Below the pieces are notes generated by a model. That model made no database searches. It saw only the letters and a list, made by a program, of their open reading frames with translations, and was not told where the DNA came from. The position numbers were made by a program, and so were the translations under genes. Below are positions 47,303 to 55,929 of a stretch of 64,000 nt of DNA, piece by piece (positions within the stretch are counted from its first letter, which is position 1; every line of letters begins with the position of its first letter). The DNA comes from an uncultured Pseudodesulfovibrio sp. (GTDB lineage: Bacteria > Desulfobacterota > Desulfovibrionia > Desulfovibrionales > Desulfovibrionaceae). Location of the stretch: positions 3,182,001-3,246,000 of the forward strand of contig NZ_OY776488.1 in the NCBI RefSeq assembly GCF_963675635.1, written 5' to 3'.

Positions 47303-49084
47303 ATGAGGCTTGGTTCCTTTCAAATGCGTATCCTGTTATGGACCTGGGCTCTTTTGCTCCTGGTTCTTGGCGTGATATTCTTCTACTCCACATCCATTGT
47401 GGGGGACGAGCTTGTCACGGATACAGAGGTACGGTCCCACAGTGAGATCGAGTCTATCAAGTGGTTGATCAGCGACCATGTAACCTTTGCCTCGCAAAAA
47501 GATTTCGCCGAATGGGTGGACGCCTTCGGTTTCAAACTCGGTTCACGTATTACATATATAGTAGACGGCAAGGTCATCGCCGATTCCGATGTCCTCTATT
47601 CCGAACTGAATACGTTGGACGATCACAGCACTCGGCCCGAGGTTGTGGCTGCACTCAAGGGCGGCTGGGGGTCTAATGTCCGCCATTCCGATACATTGCG
47701 CAAAGATATGCTCTATGTGGCCTCAAAAATGAGTGCCGCCTCCGGAGTTCCCGCCGGCGTTCTGCGGCTTGCTGTATCATTTTCCAAAGTGAGCGAACGG
47801 TTGAACGTTCTGCGCACCAATTTTATCTGGTTTTTCCTCATCACCCTCGTCTGTGCCGTACTCATCAGTCTGCTCATGTCCCACAACATGAGCCGCGACA
47901 TCAGAACATTTTCCGAGCTGGCCCGCTCCATTGGCGAGGGCAACTACTCCAAACGGCTTCGGGTTCTTCCGGGCGGCGAGTTCAAGCCCCTGGCTGAATC
48001 GGTTAATGCCATGGCCCACTCCATCGAACGAAGCATGCAGATTGTGCACGATCAGAAAGGGCAGCTTCAAGCAGTCTTTCAGGGCATGCGGGAAGGTGTC
48101 ATGACCTTGGATTCCAGCGGTCGTATCGAATCCTACAACACGGCCCTTGAAGACATGTTCAACCTCGCTGAGACCTCGGTTGGAAGAACGGCCATCGAAG
48201 TGTTCCGCCGTGTCGAGATTCAGGATCTGGTGGATGACATGCTGGGTGAATCCCAATGCGGCGAGAGAGCCATTCAGATAGACCTGATGGATTCTCGCAC
48301 GGTGGAAGTCAGTGCCGAACCGTTTACGGATCAGAAAGGCGTACGGAAGCTCATTCTGGTTTTTTATGATATCACGGCGATGAAACAGAGCGAGAAGGGA
48401 CTCAAGGATTTCGTGGCCAATGCTTCGCATCAACTGCGGACTCCATTGACCTCCATCAAGGGATACACTGAAACCCTGCTGCATATGCCTCCGGCCAACC
48501 CGGAGGACGGGCGGGGCTTTTTGGAAACCGTGCTCAAAAATGCGGACCATATGGATCAGGTGATCTCTTCCATGCTTGCTTTGGCCAAATCTGAGCAGAT
48601 GGGCGGGAAGCTTGAGCTGGTTCCGGTGTCTGCCAACGAATTCATGCATAGAGCCATTAATGACGTTGCTCCGTGGGCCGAAGAACGGTCAATTGCCATT
48701 GAACGGAGAACGCCGGAAGGCGATATGATGGTCATGGGCGAGGCCGACGGACTCCTGCATGTTTTCCATAATCTGTTGAACAACGCCGTGAAATACAGCC
48801 CCTCAGGGGGTAAAATTACGGTCAGTGCCGAGGACGATGGCGAATCCATCGTTTTTTCGGTCGAGGATCAGGGACCGGGTATTTCCCGGGAACATTCCAC
48901 CAAGGTCTTTGAAAGGTTCTACCGTATCGATGAGAATACCATCGACGGGTCCGGCAGCGCAGGACTGGGTCTTGCCATTTGCCGTCGTATAGTGAAAAAT
49001 TTTGGCGGAGAAATCTGGCACGACGGCTATGGCGAAGGAACTCGCGGAGCGCGGTTCTGTTTTCGTCTGAATAAATCGTCGTAA
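47303..49084 (+). CDS. PhoR-like sensor histidine kinase
   Basis: A 593-residue membrane kinase: helix 1 (residues ~9-31), extracytoplasmic region, helix 2 (~172-192), HAMP, a PAS domain, a HisKA box with FVANASHQLRTPLTSIKGY (H376) and the ATPase region (LHVFHNLLNNAVKYSP, EDQGPGI, AGLGLAICRRIVKN). The order matches PhoR-type phosphate sensors, and it sits before pit and DUF47. No response-regulator gene adjoins it. Confidence 0.9.
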   Translation: MRLGSFQMRILLWTWALLLLVLGVIFFYSTSIVGDELVTDTEVRSHSEIESIKWLISDHVTFASQKDFAEWVDAFGFKLGSRITYIVDGKVIADSDVLYSELNTLDDHSTRPEVVAALKGGWGSNVRHSDTLRKDMLYVASKMSAASGVPAGVLRLAVSFSKVSERLNVLRTNFIWFFLITLVCAVLISLLMSHNMSRDIRTFSELARSIGEGNYSKRLRVLPGGEFKPLAESVNAMAHSIERSMQIVHDQKGQLQAVFQGMREGVMTLDSSGRIESYNTALEDMFNLAETSVGRTAIEVFRRVEIQDLVDDMLGESQCGERAIQIDLMDSRTVEVSAEPFTDQKGVRKLILVFYDITAMKQSEKGLKDFVANASHQLRTPLTSIKGYTETLLHMPPANPEDGRGFLETVLKNADHMDQVISSMLALAKSEQMGGKLELVPVSANEFMHRAINDVAPWAEERSIAIERRTPEGDMMVMGEADGLLHVFHNLLNNAVKYSPSGGKITVSAEDDGESIVFSVEDQGPGISREHSTKVFERFYRIDENTIDGSGSAGLGLAICRRIVKNFGGEIWHDGYGEGTRGARFCFRLNKSS

Positions 49085-49135
49085 CTGGTTATACGCGGAA
49101 CATCTAACCAACTCCCTCGAAAGAGGGGCAACATA

Positions 49136-50374
49136 ATGGATATTTACGATCTGTTTTTGTACTTGTCTCTGGGCGCAGGCTTCCTCATGGCCTTCAACCT
49201 CGGGGCAAACGATGTGGCGAATTCCATGGCTTCGGCTGTTGGGGCACGGGCCATCACCGTGAAACAGGCCGTTCTCATCGCCGGAAGTCTCAATTTCGTC
49301 GGTGCGGTTTTTCTCGGTTCTCATGTTACGGCGACTATCAGTAAAGGGATCATCAACCCGGAAGTCATCACGGATCCTAAGATCATGATGATAGGCATGT
49401 TCGCGGCACTGCTTGCTGCCGGCATATGGGTTCTTGTAGCCACTCTGACGTCACTTCCTGTGTCATCGACCCACTCCATTGTGGGAGCCATAACCGGATT
49501 CGGCCTCGTGGCCGGAGGGCCGGACGTGGTCAACTGGCTCAAGATGGGCGGCATAGTTTTGTCCTGGATTATTTCGCCGTTTCTTGCTGCAGGCATCGCC
49601 TACTTCATTTTTTCGCATATCAGGAAATATATCCTGTTCAAACGACAATTTATCGAGCAGGCCAAATACTGGGCACCAATCTGGATTGCCATCACTCTGT
49701 CCATGATTTCCTTGTCCTTCCTGTATAAGACTCCTGCGGGCAAATCCCTGAATCTGCACTGGGCGCTTTCTTTGGCCATTGCCGCAGGCTTGTCGTTTAT
49801 CGCCTGGTTTTTGGGAAAGATGCTCGTCAGTCGGATTGTTATTGACGAGGAGGAGGGCGCAGAGGGTGTTGAGCGGATTTTTCGCAAGATGCAGGTGGGA
49901 ACATCCTGTTATGTCGCCCTGTCCCAGGGCGCGAACGATGTAGCCAACGCTATCGGTCCTGTGGCCGCCATTTACCTGATTGCCAAGGAGCATGTGCTGC
50001 TTTCCAAGGCGGAAGTGCCCTGGCCCATGCTTGTTCTTGGGGGATTCGGCATTGCTTTTGGTATCGCTGTGCTTGGCCATAAAGTCATGGCTACAGTGGG
50101 AAGTAAAATCACAACACTGACCAATACCCGTGGATTTGCAGTGGATGTTGGCGCGGCTTCCACCGTGCTGGTTGCATCCAACCTTGGGCTGCCTGTCTCG
50201 ACCACTCACGCTGCTGTCGGCGGCGTGGTCGGCGTCGGTCTGGCCCGTGGCTTTCACGCAGTTGATTTCCGTGTTTTATTCAGAATCGTGGCCTATTGGG
50301 TTGCCACCGTACCTATCGCGGCTCTGACCAGCATTGTTATCTTTGTGCTGTTGAAATGGTTGTGTTACAGCTAG
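49136..50374 (+). CDS. pit: Inorganic phosphate transporter, PiT family
   Basis: A 412-residue membrane permease with the two family repeats carrying GANDVANS (near residue 24) and GANDVANAIGP (near ~262), plus SSTHSIVGAI and STTHAAVGGVVGVG. Low-affinity phosphate uptake driven by cation or proton. Followed 43 bases later by a DUF47 partner. Confidence 0.94.
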   Translation: MDIYDLFLYLSLGAGFLMAFNLGANDVANSMASAVGARAITVKQAVLIAGSLNFVGAVFLGSHVTATISKGIINPEVITDPKIMMIGMFAALLAAGIWVLVATLTSLPVSSTHSIVGAITGFGLVAGGPDVVNWLKMGGIVLSWIISPFLAAGIAYFIFSHIRKYILFKRQFIEQAKYWAPIWIAITLSMISLSFLYKTPAGKSLNLHWALSLAIAAGLSFIAWFLGKMLVSRIVIDEEEGAEGVERIFRKMQVGTSCYVALSQGANDVANAIGPVAAIYLIAKEHVLLSKAEVPWPMLVLGGFGIAFGIAVLGHKVMATVGSKITTLTNTRGFAVDVGAASTVLVASNLGLPVSTTHAAVGGVVGVGLARGFHAVDFRVLFRIVAYWVATVPIAALTSIVIFVLLKWLCYS

Positions 50375-50417
50375 GTTACAAAACTAACGACAATCCTTTT
50401 CAGGAGAGGGTATAGAT

Positions 50418-51092
50418 ATGTCTTTGAAAATTCCGTATTTTGGTCTGCTTGCTAACCGTTCCCCCATGGACGGACTTATTGAACACTATGACAAGATAGC
50501 AGAGTGCATTGCGGCTATTGATGATTCTTTGGAATGCTACGTGTCAGGTGGTGTGTGTCGCGAGTTTGAGGAATTGACCCGTTCCGTTGACGAAATCGAG
50601 AACCATGCCGATTCCATCAAGCGCAACATCCGTAACCATCTGCCCAAGGGATTGTTTATGGCGGTGGAGAAACCCCTGTTTCTCAGTTACACCAAAAGCC
50701 AGGACAACATCCTTGATGCCGCGCAGGACGCTCTGCATTGGCTGGCCATGCGCAAGGTCGTCATCCCTGAAGACGTGCAGAAGGATTTGATCTACCTGCT
50801 CGACGGCATTGCCCGGTGCACCGTGTTGCTTGGCCCGGCTCTCAAGTCCACAATCGCTTTGATCCATGGAGAATCTCTGGACCGTGAGGGGACCAAGGAA
50901 TGCTTCCGCAAGGTTCGGCGCGAACGTGACAATGTGCGGCAGCTCAAGAATGCCCTGCATAAGAAAATTTACGACAAGGATATCGACTTCAAGGATATTT
51001 ACCAGTTGATCCACTTCGTGGATTGCCTGGACAATATGGGGCATAATACTGAGAATTGTGCTGAATTGCTTCGCTCCATGATGGCGCGTTAA
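50418..51092 (+). CDS. DUF47 (PhoU-like, TIGR00153) protein
   Basis: A 224-residue helical PhoU-like protein (LIEHYDKIAECIAAIDDSLE, EIENHADSIKRNIRNHLPKG, HFVDCLDNMGHNTENCAELL). DUF47 proteins usually accompany Pit transporters and probably control them. CAGGAGAGG lies upstream. A bidirectional terminator follows. Confidence 0.92.
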   Translation: MSLKIPYFGLLANRSPMDGLIEHYDKIAECIAAIDDSLECYVSGGVCREFEELTRSVDEIENHADSIKRNIRNHLPKGLFMAVEKPLFLSYTKSQDNILDAAQDALHWLAMRKVVIPEDVQKDLIYLLDGIARCTVLLGPALKSTIALIHGESLDREGTKECFRKVRRERDNVRQLKNALHKKIYDKDIDFKDIYQLIHFVDCLDNMGHNTENCAELLRSMMAR

Positions 51093-51130
51093 GCTCTCGT
51101 CTTTTCGGCCTCAATTGCCGATGAAATTGT

Positions 51131-51170
51131 AAAGGACCAATTCCGTGTCGAGCGGGATTGGTCCTTTTTT
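51131..51170. terminator. Bidirectional terminator between DUF47 and the lipoprotein gene
   Basis: AAAGGACCAAT at 51131-51141 pairs with ATTGGTCCTTT at 51157-51167, with T-rich flanks on both strands. Confidence 0.85.
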
Positions 51171-51172
51171 CT

Positions 51173-51595
51173 TTACTGCTTGACGCGCTGTACCAATATT
51201 TCCACGGGGGCTCCTGACGGGGCCGCGAATGGATCAATGTGGTGGGTGTTGATGAACAACAGTGAACCATCGAACTCGATGCGCGCGCGTACCGCGTAGC
51301 GAGCGCGGGCATCAATGGTTGCGGGGTCATATTTCAACTCAACAGAATACGGCGGTGCTGTTTCCAGCGTCAGGGTTTCTTTGGCTAAAATGGTAGCGGG
51401 TACATCCATTCTGGACACGTCCTCAAATGTAACAGTCAACATTGAACCTGGCGGCAGCATGATGCGTTCGCGGTAATATGTTCGTGTTTCCAGGGTCGAA
51501 AGCTGTATGGTGCTCGTGCCTGAAGTCTTGCAGCCCCCGAAGGGAAGGGCTGAGATGGTAACAATAGCGAGTAGCGCAATGAGGGACCAGCGCAT
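51173..51595 (-). CDS. YbaY/YscW-type lipoprotein
   Basis: A 140-residue protein with a signal ending in a cysteine (LLAIVTISALPFGGC), probably lipidated, and a beta-sandwich domain with LPPGSMLTVTFEDVSRMDVP and YAVRARIEFDGSLLFINTHH, as in the YbaY family. Start at ATG 51595 with AAGGAG upstream. Function unknown; likely an outer-membrane lipoprotein. Confidence 0.82.
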   Translation of the reverse strand: MRWSLIALLAIVTISALPFGGCKTSGTSTIQLSTLETRTYYRERIMLPPGSMLTVTFEDVSRMDVPATILAKETLTLETAPPYSVELKYDPATIDARARYAVRARIEFDGSLLFINTHHIDPFAAPSGAPVEILVQRVKQ

Positions 51596-51701
51596 GGAGT
51601 TCTCCTTTTTGTTGGATGATACTTTTTTATTTCTGAGGCGCAAGGAAAATCAACGTGCTAGGGAGTTGATTCTGGCATGGGAAAAAAAGAAAATAATACT
51701 T

Positions 51702-51720
51702 GAAATTGAAAATCAATATC
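51702..51720 (-). promoter_or_regulatory. Fur-box-like sequence
   Basis: GATATTGATTTTCAATTTC on the minus strand matches 14 of 19 positions of the classical Fur consensus. It lies between the divergent lipoprotein and TPR/HD-GYP genes. Confidence 0.4.
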
Positions 51721-51878
51721 AATATAATGCCTTCATGTTTAGCACAACACCATCTCTGAATCGTATGAGTGCAGGTTTTGCCTGCTCGCTGTCTGCTCCC
51801 TTGTTTGGACGATGTATATGCCGGTCCGCTGTATAGCGGATCGGGTATCTCAATATCACATACATAAGGAGCATTTTT

Positions 51879-52202
51879 ATGAGTTTGTTACGTCAACTCG
51901 GATTGTTGAATCGTGAAGGAATGAAAGCATGCAACGAGGGTAAATTGGATGACGCCTTGTTTCAACTCATTCAGGCCGACCGAATGGCAAAGGAAATGGA
52001 TTCTCGACTGCATGAAGCGAAAATTCGTAATAATATCGGTTTGGTTCATCAGGTTTCCGGCAAGAAGGATGAGGCTTCGGCCTGCTTCAAACTTGCTGCA
52101 CACTTTGCAGTGGAGGGCGCGGGTGAAGGAAATGCTCTGCATAAAGCCATTGTTCGGAATCTAACACGACTTGAATCCGCAAGCCCGGCAGGTGCCGTGT
52201 AA
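51879..52202 (+). CDS. Small TPR-like helical protein
   Basis: A 107-residue protein with two tetratricopeptide-like helix pairs (EGMKACNEGKLDDALFQLIQ and IRNNIGLVHQVSGKKDEASA). RBS AAGGAG. Its stop codon abuts the ATG of the HD-GYP gene, so they are co-translated; it may be a partner that recruits or controls the phosphodiesterase. No enzyme motif. Confidence 0.78.
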   Translation: MSLLRQLGLLNREGMKACNEGKLDDALFQLIQADRMAKEMDSRLHEAKIRNNIGLVHQVSGKKDEASACFKLAAHFAVEGAGEGNALHKAIVRNLTRLESASPAGAV

Positions 52203-52892
52203 ATGCTTGCCGGTAATCATCTTGCAGAAGGAGGTGCCGGGTCGATTGTTCGGTCCGGCACTCCAGATTCAGCTCGTTTCATAACAACAGTAATGCACCA
52301 GTTTGCGGAGTCTCTCGGGTTTGCCATAGATGCCAAGGACCCCTATACCTCCATGCATTCTGAGGAAGTTGCAGAAGTTTCCCATGCCCTGGCGCTTTCA
52401 ATGGGGCTGTCCCCCTGTGAAGCAGATATCATTCATGTCGCCGGACATCTGCATGACATAGGCAAGATCGGTGTGCCGGATTCCGTATTAAAAAAACGGG
52501 GTCCGTTGAATACCAGCGAATGGCAGGCAGTGCGCAGGCACCCCAAGGCTGGAGCCGATATTTTGCGCCCTGTCGCAGCGTTGAACAATCTGGGCGTTGT
52601 GGACATGGTGCTTCACCATCATGAGCGGTATGACGGAAAAGGGTATCCTGATCGTCTGAAAGGGACGCAGATACCTCTTGGGGCACGGATTATCGCCGTC
52701 GCCGACAGTTTGTCGGCCATGCTGCAGGACCGACCCTATCGGGTTTCAAAAGACTTCGATGCGGCTCGGGATGAAATCCTGAAATGCTCAGGAACACAGT
52801 TCGATCCTCGAGTTGTTCAGGCTTTTGAAAAGTCGGGAGATATCATACGTGGAATGGTCAATATTCTGTCTTCCAGTGGGAGGAATTCCTAA
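52203..52892 (+). CDS. HD-GYP domain protein (cyclic-di-GMP phosphodiesterase type)
   Basis: A 229-residue protein with the HD residues in GHLHDIGKIGVPD and the HHHERYDGKGYPDRLKG signature of HD-GYP domains, so a metal-dependent c-di-GMP hydrolase is likely. The N-terminus is short and carries no sensor domain, so regulation probably goes through the TPR-like protein upstream. Confidence 0.92.
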   Translation: MLAGNHLAEGGAGSIVRSGTPDSARFITTVMHQFAESLGFAIDAKDPYTSMHSEEVAEVSHALALSMGLSPCEADIIHVAGHLHDIGKIGVPDSVLKKRGPLNTSEWQAVRRHPKAGADILRPVAALNNLGVVDMVLHHHERYDGKGYPDRLKGTQIPLGARIIAVADSLSAMLQDRPYRVSKDFDAARDEILKCSGTQFDPRVVQAFEKSGDIIRGMVNILSSSGRNS

Positions 52893-52921
52893 GGAATGGG
52901 TTCATAAATGATTTTACATTG

Positions 52922-52957
52922 AAAATCCCCCCGGCGTGAGGACGCCGGGGGGATTTT
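52922..52957. terminator. Bidirectional 16-bp terminator
   Basis: A perfect stem (52922-52937 with 52942-52957), loop GAGG, A4 on one side and T4 on the other, between convergent genes. Confidence 0.9.
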
Positions 52958-52987
52958 GTATTTCGTGAATCGGGGAGAGGTGAAGCC

Positions 52988-53863
52988 TTATGCCATAGGC
53001 GGATCAGGCAGTGCCAGCATGGGCTGGATAACCTTTTCCATGGCCTTGCCTGTGGCCGTGTCTCTATGCACTTTCAGGAAAGGGTACCCCTCGTCACCGG
53101 AATTTGCGACTTCCGGGTCCAAAGGAATGCGGCCCAGGAACTGGACTCCAGCTTCCTTGGCCAGTGCTTCGCCGCCACCGGATTTGAATATATCGTGAAC
53201 TGCGCCGCAATCAGGGCAGGCAAAACCGGACATGTTCTCGACGATGCCGAGTACACGGTTACCCACTTCTCCCACAAAGGAAACGGAGCGGCGTACATCG
53301 TCGACTGCTACACCCTGTGGCGTGGTGACAATAACACCCATGGCGGTGGGTCCGAGAGTCTGCAAGGTGGACAGCGGTTCGTCGCCGGTACCCGGAGGGC
53401 AGTCAACGATCAGGTAATCAAGGTCGCCCCACATGACGTCTTCAACGAACTGTTTGATCAATCCCATCTTAACCGGGCCGCGCCAGATGACAGCCTGTCG
53501 GTCATCTTCGAGGAGGAAGCCCAAGGACATGACGGAAAGATTCTTGCTCCAGGGGACCGGCTCCATGATATGATCGCCCATGTGCGGCTTCTGTCCCTTC
53601 AGGGACAGCATGCGTGGCAGACTCGGGCCGTGAACGTCCACATCGAGCAGGCCGACTTTTTTGCCTGCCAGGGAAAGCGCCACGGCGATGTTTGTCGCAA
53701 CGGTGGACTTGCCGACGCCGCCCTTGCCGGACATGACCACGATCTTGTGTTTGATGCGGCCAAGGGTCTTTTGCAGTTTCAATTCTTCGGGGTTGTCACA
53801 GCCGGTCGTACTCGTGCAGCTTCCGTCAGGTCCGGCAGAAGAGCACCCTTTGCATTCACTCAT
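52988..53863 (-). CDS. Mrp/Nbp35-family P-loop ATPase (Fe-S carrier type)
   Basis: A 291-residue ATPase with a Cys-containing N-terminus (MSECKGCSS, then CTSTTGC), Walker A VMSGKGGVGKSTVATNIAVA, LLDVDVHGPSLPRML and VDCPPGTGDEPL. A C-terminal CPDC follows. It belongs to the Mrp/ApbC group that carries or inserts Fe-S clusters. In Desulfovibrio a homologue is part of the ORP complex locus; the gene order here (NifX-like protein, sigma54 regulator) matches that theme. AGGAG precedes the ATG. Confidence 0.93.
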   Translation of the reverse strand: MSECKGCSSAGPDGSCTSTTGCDNPEELKLQKTLGRIKHKIVVMSGKGGVGKSTVATNIAVALSLAGKKVGLLDVDVHGPSLPRMLSLKGQKPHMGDHIMEPVPWSKNLSVMSLGFLLEDDRQAVIWRGPVKMGLIKQFVEDVMWGDLDYLIVDCPPGTGDEPLSTLQTLGPTAMGVIVTTPQGVAVDDVRRSVSFVGEVGNRVLGIVENMSGFACPDCGAVHDIFKSGGGEALAKEAGVQFLGRIPLDPEVANSGDEGYPFLKVHRDTATGKAMEKVIQPMLALPDPPMA

Positions 53864-53983
53864 GATATACTCCTAAAAAAAATGGCGGTTCGACGCCGCC
53901 TTTGCAATGTCTTTTACCATCCGTGGGGTCAGATGCCCCTCTGGGGCTTCAGAGAAATAACCATAGTCGCGAGAATGTCAAAT

Positions 53984-54328
53984 TCACGCACCCGGCATGA
54001 CCAGTTCGTCCAAAGAATTATTGAGGAAACCATTGAGAATTTTGTCCTGGGAACCTGTGAGCCAAGGCAGAACAGTCACGCCACCCTCTTCGAGCCTTTC
54101 TCGGGTCTGATTGCAGATGGCTCCGCATAAGAAGACAGTTACCCCGCAGGCCAATATGGCGGATGTCCTGTCCATAGGGTCCTTTGAGGGAAGGGATAGG
54201 AGGCCTGCGGGGTAAAATTTTTCGTCACGTATTTCAAAAAGCTTGTATCCGTCTGCGTTTTCGCACACAGAGGCCAACCGATCCTGGTAGCAGGCCAGGC
54301 AGATGAGATTTGCAGGATCTGCTTTCAT
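53984..54328 (-). CDS. NifX/NafY-like dinitrogenase-cofactor-domain protein
   Basis: A 114-residue protein with a weak Nitro_FeMo-Co fold: an N-terminal cysteine pair (LICLACYQDR), KLFEIRDEKFYPAGL, and the late CGVTVFLCGAICNQTRERLE helix. In Desulfovibrio such small proteins occur in the ORP loci. Start at ATG 54328 (GGAG upstream). A good sigma54 promoter lies just upstream. Confidence 0.75.
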   Translation of the reverse strand: MKADPANLICLACYQDRLASVCENADGYKLFEIRDEKFYPAGLLSLPSKDPMDRTSAILACGVTVFLCGAICNQTRERLEEGGVTVLPWLTGSQDKILNGFLNNSLDELVMPGA

Positions 54329-54377
54329 GCTCACTACTCCAAAGTCCGGCGGACTTGAGCCGGTTGAAGAAAATAAA

Positions 54378-54392
54378 GCATAGAACGTGCCA
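54378..54392 (-). promoter_or_regulatory. Sigma54 (-24/-12) promoter of the NifX-like gene
   Basis: On the minus strand TGGCAC at 54387-54392, five bases, ATGC at 54378-54381. GG and GC are exactly ten bases apart, as sigma54 requires; only the first T of TTGC is changed. It is 50 bases before the NifX-like start. Confidence 0.85.
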
Positions 54393-54443
54393 CACATTAA
54401 TGTGGTGTTATTTCAGCTGGTTCTCATTTTTAGGGGTAGTGCA

Positions 54444-54495
54444 TGGGCGAATAAATAGCCTTTTCCCTGTCGTTTTAGGGCTAATTATTCGCCTG
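54444..54495 (-). terminator. Imperfect inverted repeat at the 3' end of the sigma54 activator
   Basis: GGCGAATAATTAGCC (minus strand, overlapping the activator stop) pairs with GGCTATTTATTCGCC with one mismatch across a ~17-base spacer. It may be a terminator hairpin or an activator-binding site for the sigma54 promoter below it. Confidence 0.45.
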
Positions 54496-55813
54496 TCTGT
54501 GGTGCAAGCATCTTGCGCAGAGTGTCTTTTGTAATTTTCAAATCCCTACAGGCGGCCATCTTTTTACCGTTATTCCGCTCCACTGCACGTCTGGCGGCGC
54601 GTCGCTTGATTTCATCCATAGAGCCGCGCAACGGGTCAGGGCCTTGCCTGTCAGGCTTCCCTGGATGGAGATATTCCGGAAGATGTTCGACCTGAATGAA
54701 TCCTTCCCGGCAGAGGATGAAGGCGTATTCGAGAATGTTCTCCAGCTCGCGCACGTTTCCGGGGAAGTCGTGGTGTAGGAGGATATGCAATGTGTCCTCG
54801 CTGACGCCCTGAATGGATTTGCCCTGCGTGGCGTTGAATTCTTCAAGAAAGTGGTCGATGAGCAGGGGCAGGTCTTCGTGTCGCTCCTTGAGCGGTGGCA
54901 GGGTCAGGGTAACCACATTGAGGCGGTAAAATAAATCCTGGCGGAAACTGCCCTCAGCGACAGCCTGTTCCAGATCCTTGTTGGTGGCGGCAATAACGCG
55001 TACGTCGGCATGAATCGGCGCCACGCCGCCCAGCGGCTCGTACATCTTATCTTGCAGGAAGCGAAGCAGCTTGACCTGGAGCTTGCCGGGCATGTCGCCG
55101 ATTTCATCAAGAAAAACCGTGCCGCCGTCCGCCATTTCAAAACGCCCGGGTTTGTCCGTGCGTGCGTCCGTAAATGCGCCTTTTTTGTATCCGAACAATT
55201 CGGACTCAAGCAGGGTGTCTGGCAACGCACCGCAGTTCACTGCCACGAACGGGCCGTTTTTTCGCGGACTCAGATTGTGGATAGCTCGAGCGAACAACTC
55301 TTTACCCGTGCCGGATTGGCCCAGAAGCAGGGTGGTTGCCTCACTTTCACTGATTCGTGGGAGGATGCGAAATATTTTCCCGAGAGCCTGACTTCGTCCG
55401 ACGATATTTTCAAATCGGTAGATATCCTTGGCCTGCTGGCGCATGACATGGATTTCCGTCAGGTCGCGGAAAGTCTCAACGCCGCCCACGGTACGGCCGT
55501 CACTGTCACGCAGGGTGGATGCGGATATGGAGATTGGCAGCGTGGTTCCGTCTCTTCGAACAATGAAAATGGATTTGTTGACGATGCGGTCACCGGCTTT
55601 CATACATTGGCCGATAGCACAGTGCCCATCACACAGCGATGACCGAAACACGTCCCAGCATTTGCACCCGACGGCTTCCTTTTGGGTGATGCCTGTTATA
55701 CGCTGGGCTGATTCATTAAAGTACGTGATATTCCAGTCAGTATCCACAGTGAACAGACCGTCTGCAATGGAGGCGAAAACATCTTCGAGGGGGAGGTTGG
55801 ATGGGAATGACAT
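54485..55813 (-). CDS. Sigma54-dependent transcriptional activator with Cys-rich PAS domain
   Basis: About 442 residues from the ATG at 55813 (an alternative at 55840 adds nine). Order: PAS domain with five cysteines (GCKCWDVF...LCDGHCAIGQC), AAA+ domain (LLLGQSGTGKELFARAIHN; VFLDEIGDMPGKLQVKLLRF; NVRELENILEYAF) and a Fis-type C-terminal HTH. The L1 loop reads GAFTDA, not GAFTGA. The Cys-rich PAS suggests oxygen or redox sensing. It ends about 95 bases from a sigma54 promoter that it probably activates. Confidence 0.93.
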   Translation of the reverse strand: MSFPSNLPLEDVFASIADGLFTVDTDWNITYFNESAQRITGITQKEAVGCKCWDVFRSSLCDGHCAIGQCMKAGDRIVNKSIFIVRRDGTTLPISISASTLRDSDGRTVGGVETFRDLTEIHVMRQQAKDIYRFENIVGRSQALGKIFRILPRISESEATTLLLGQSGTGKELFARAIHNLSPRKNGPFVAVNCGALPDTLLESELFGYKKGAFTDARTDKPGRFEMADGGTVFLDEIGDMPGKLQVKLLRFLQDKMYEPLGGVAPIHADVRVIAATNKDLEQAVAEGSFRQDLFYRLNVVTLTLPPLKERHEDLPLLIDHFLEEFNATQGKSIQGVSEDTLHILLHHDFPGNVRELENILEYAFILCREGFIQVEHLPEYLHPGKPDRQGPDPLRGSMDEIKRRAARRAVERNNGKKMAACRDLKITKDTLRKMLAPQTGE

Positions 55814-55929
55814 GGGGGGATGGTACGCGTGGATTGGCATCCTGCCAATGAAGAAATGGTTTTTTGGGCGAAAAAATATCCCATTTGAAGTGGTGGCTGC
55901 CTTCGACAGCGATGAAGAATAAAAGATGT

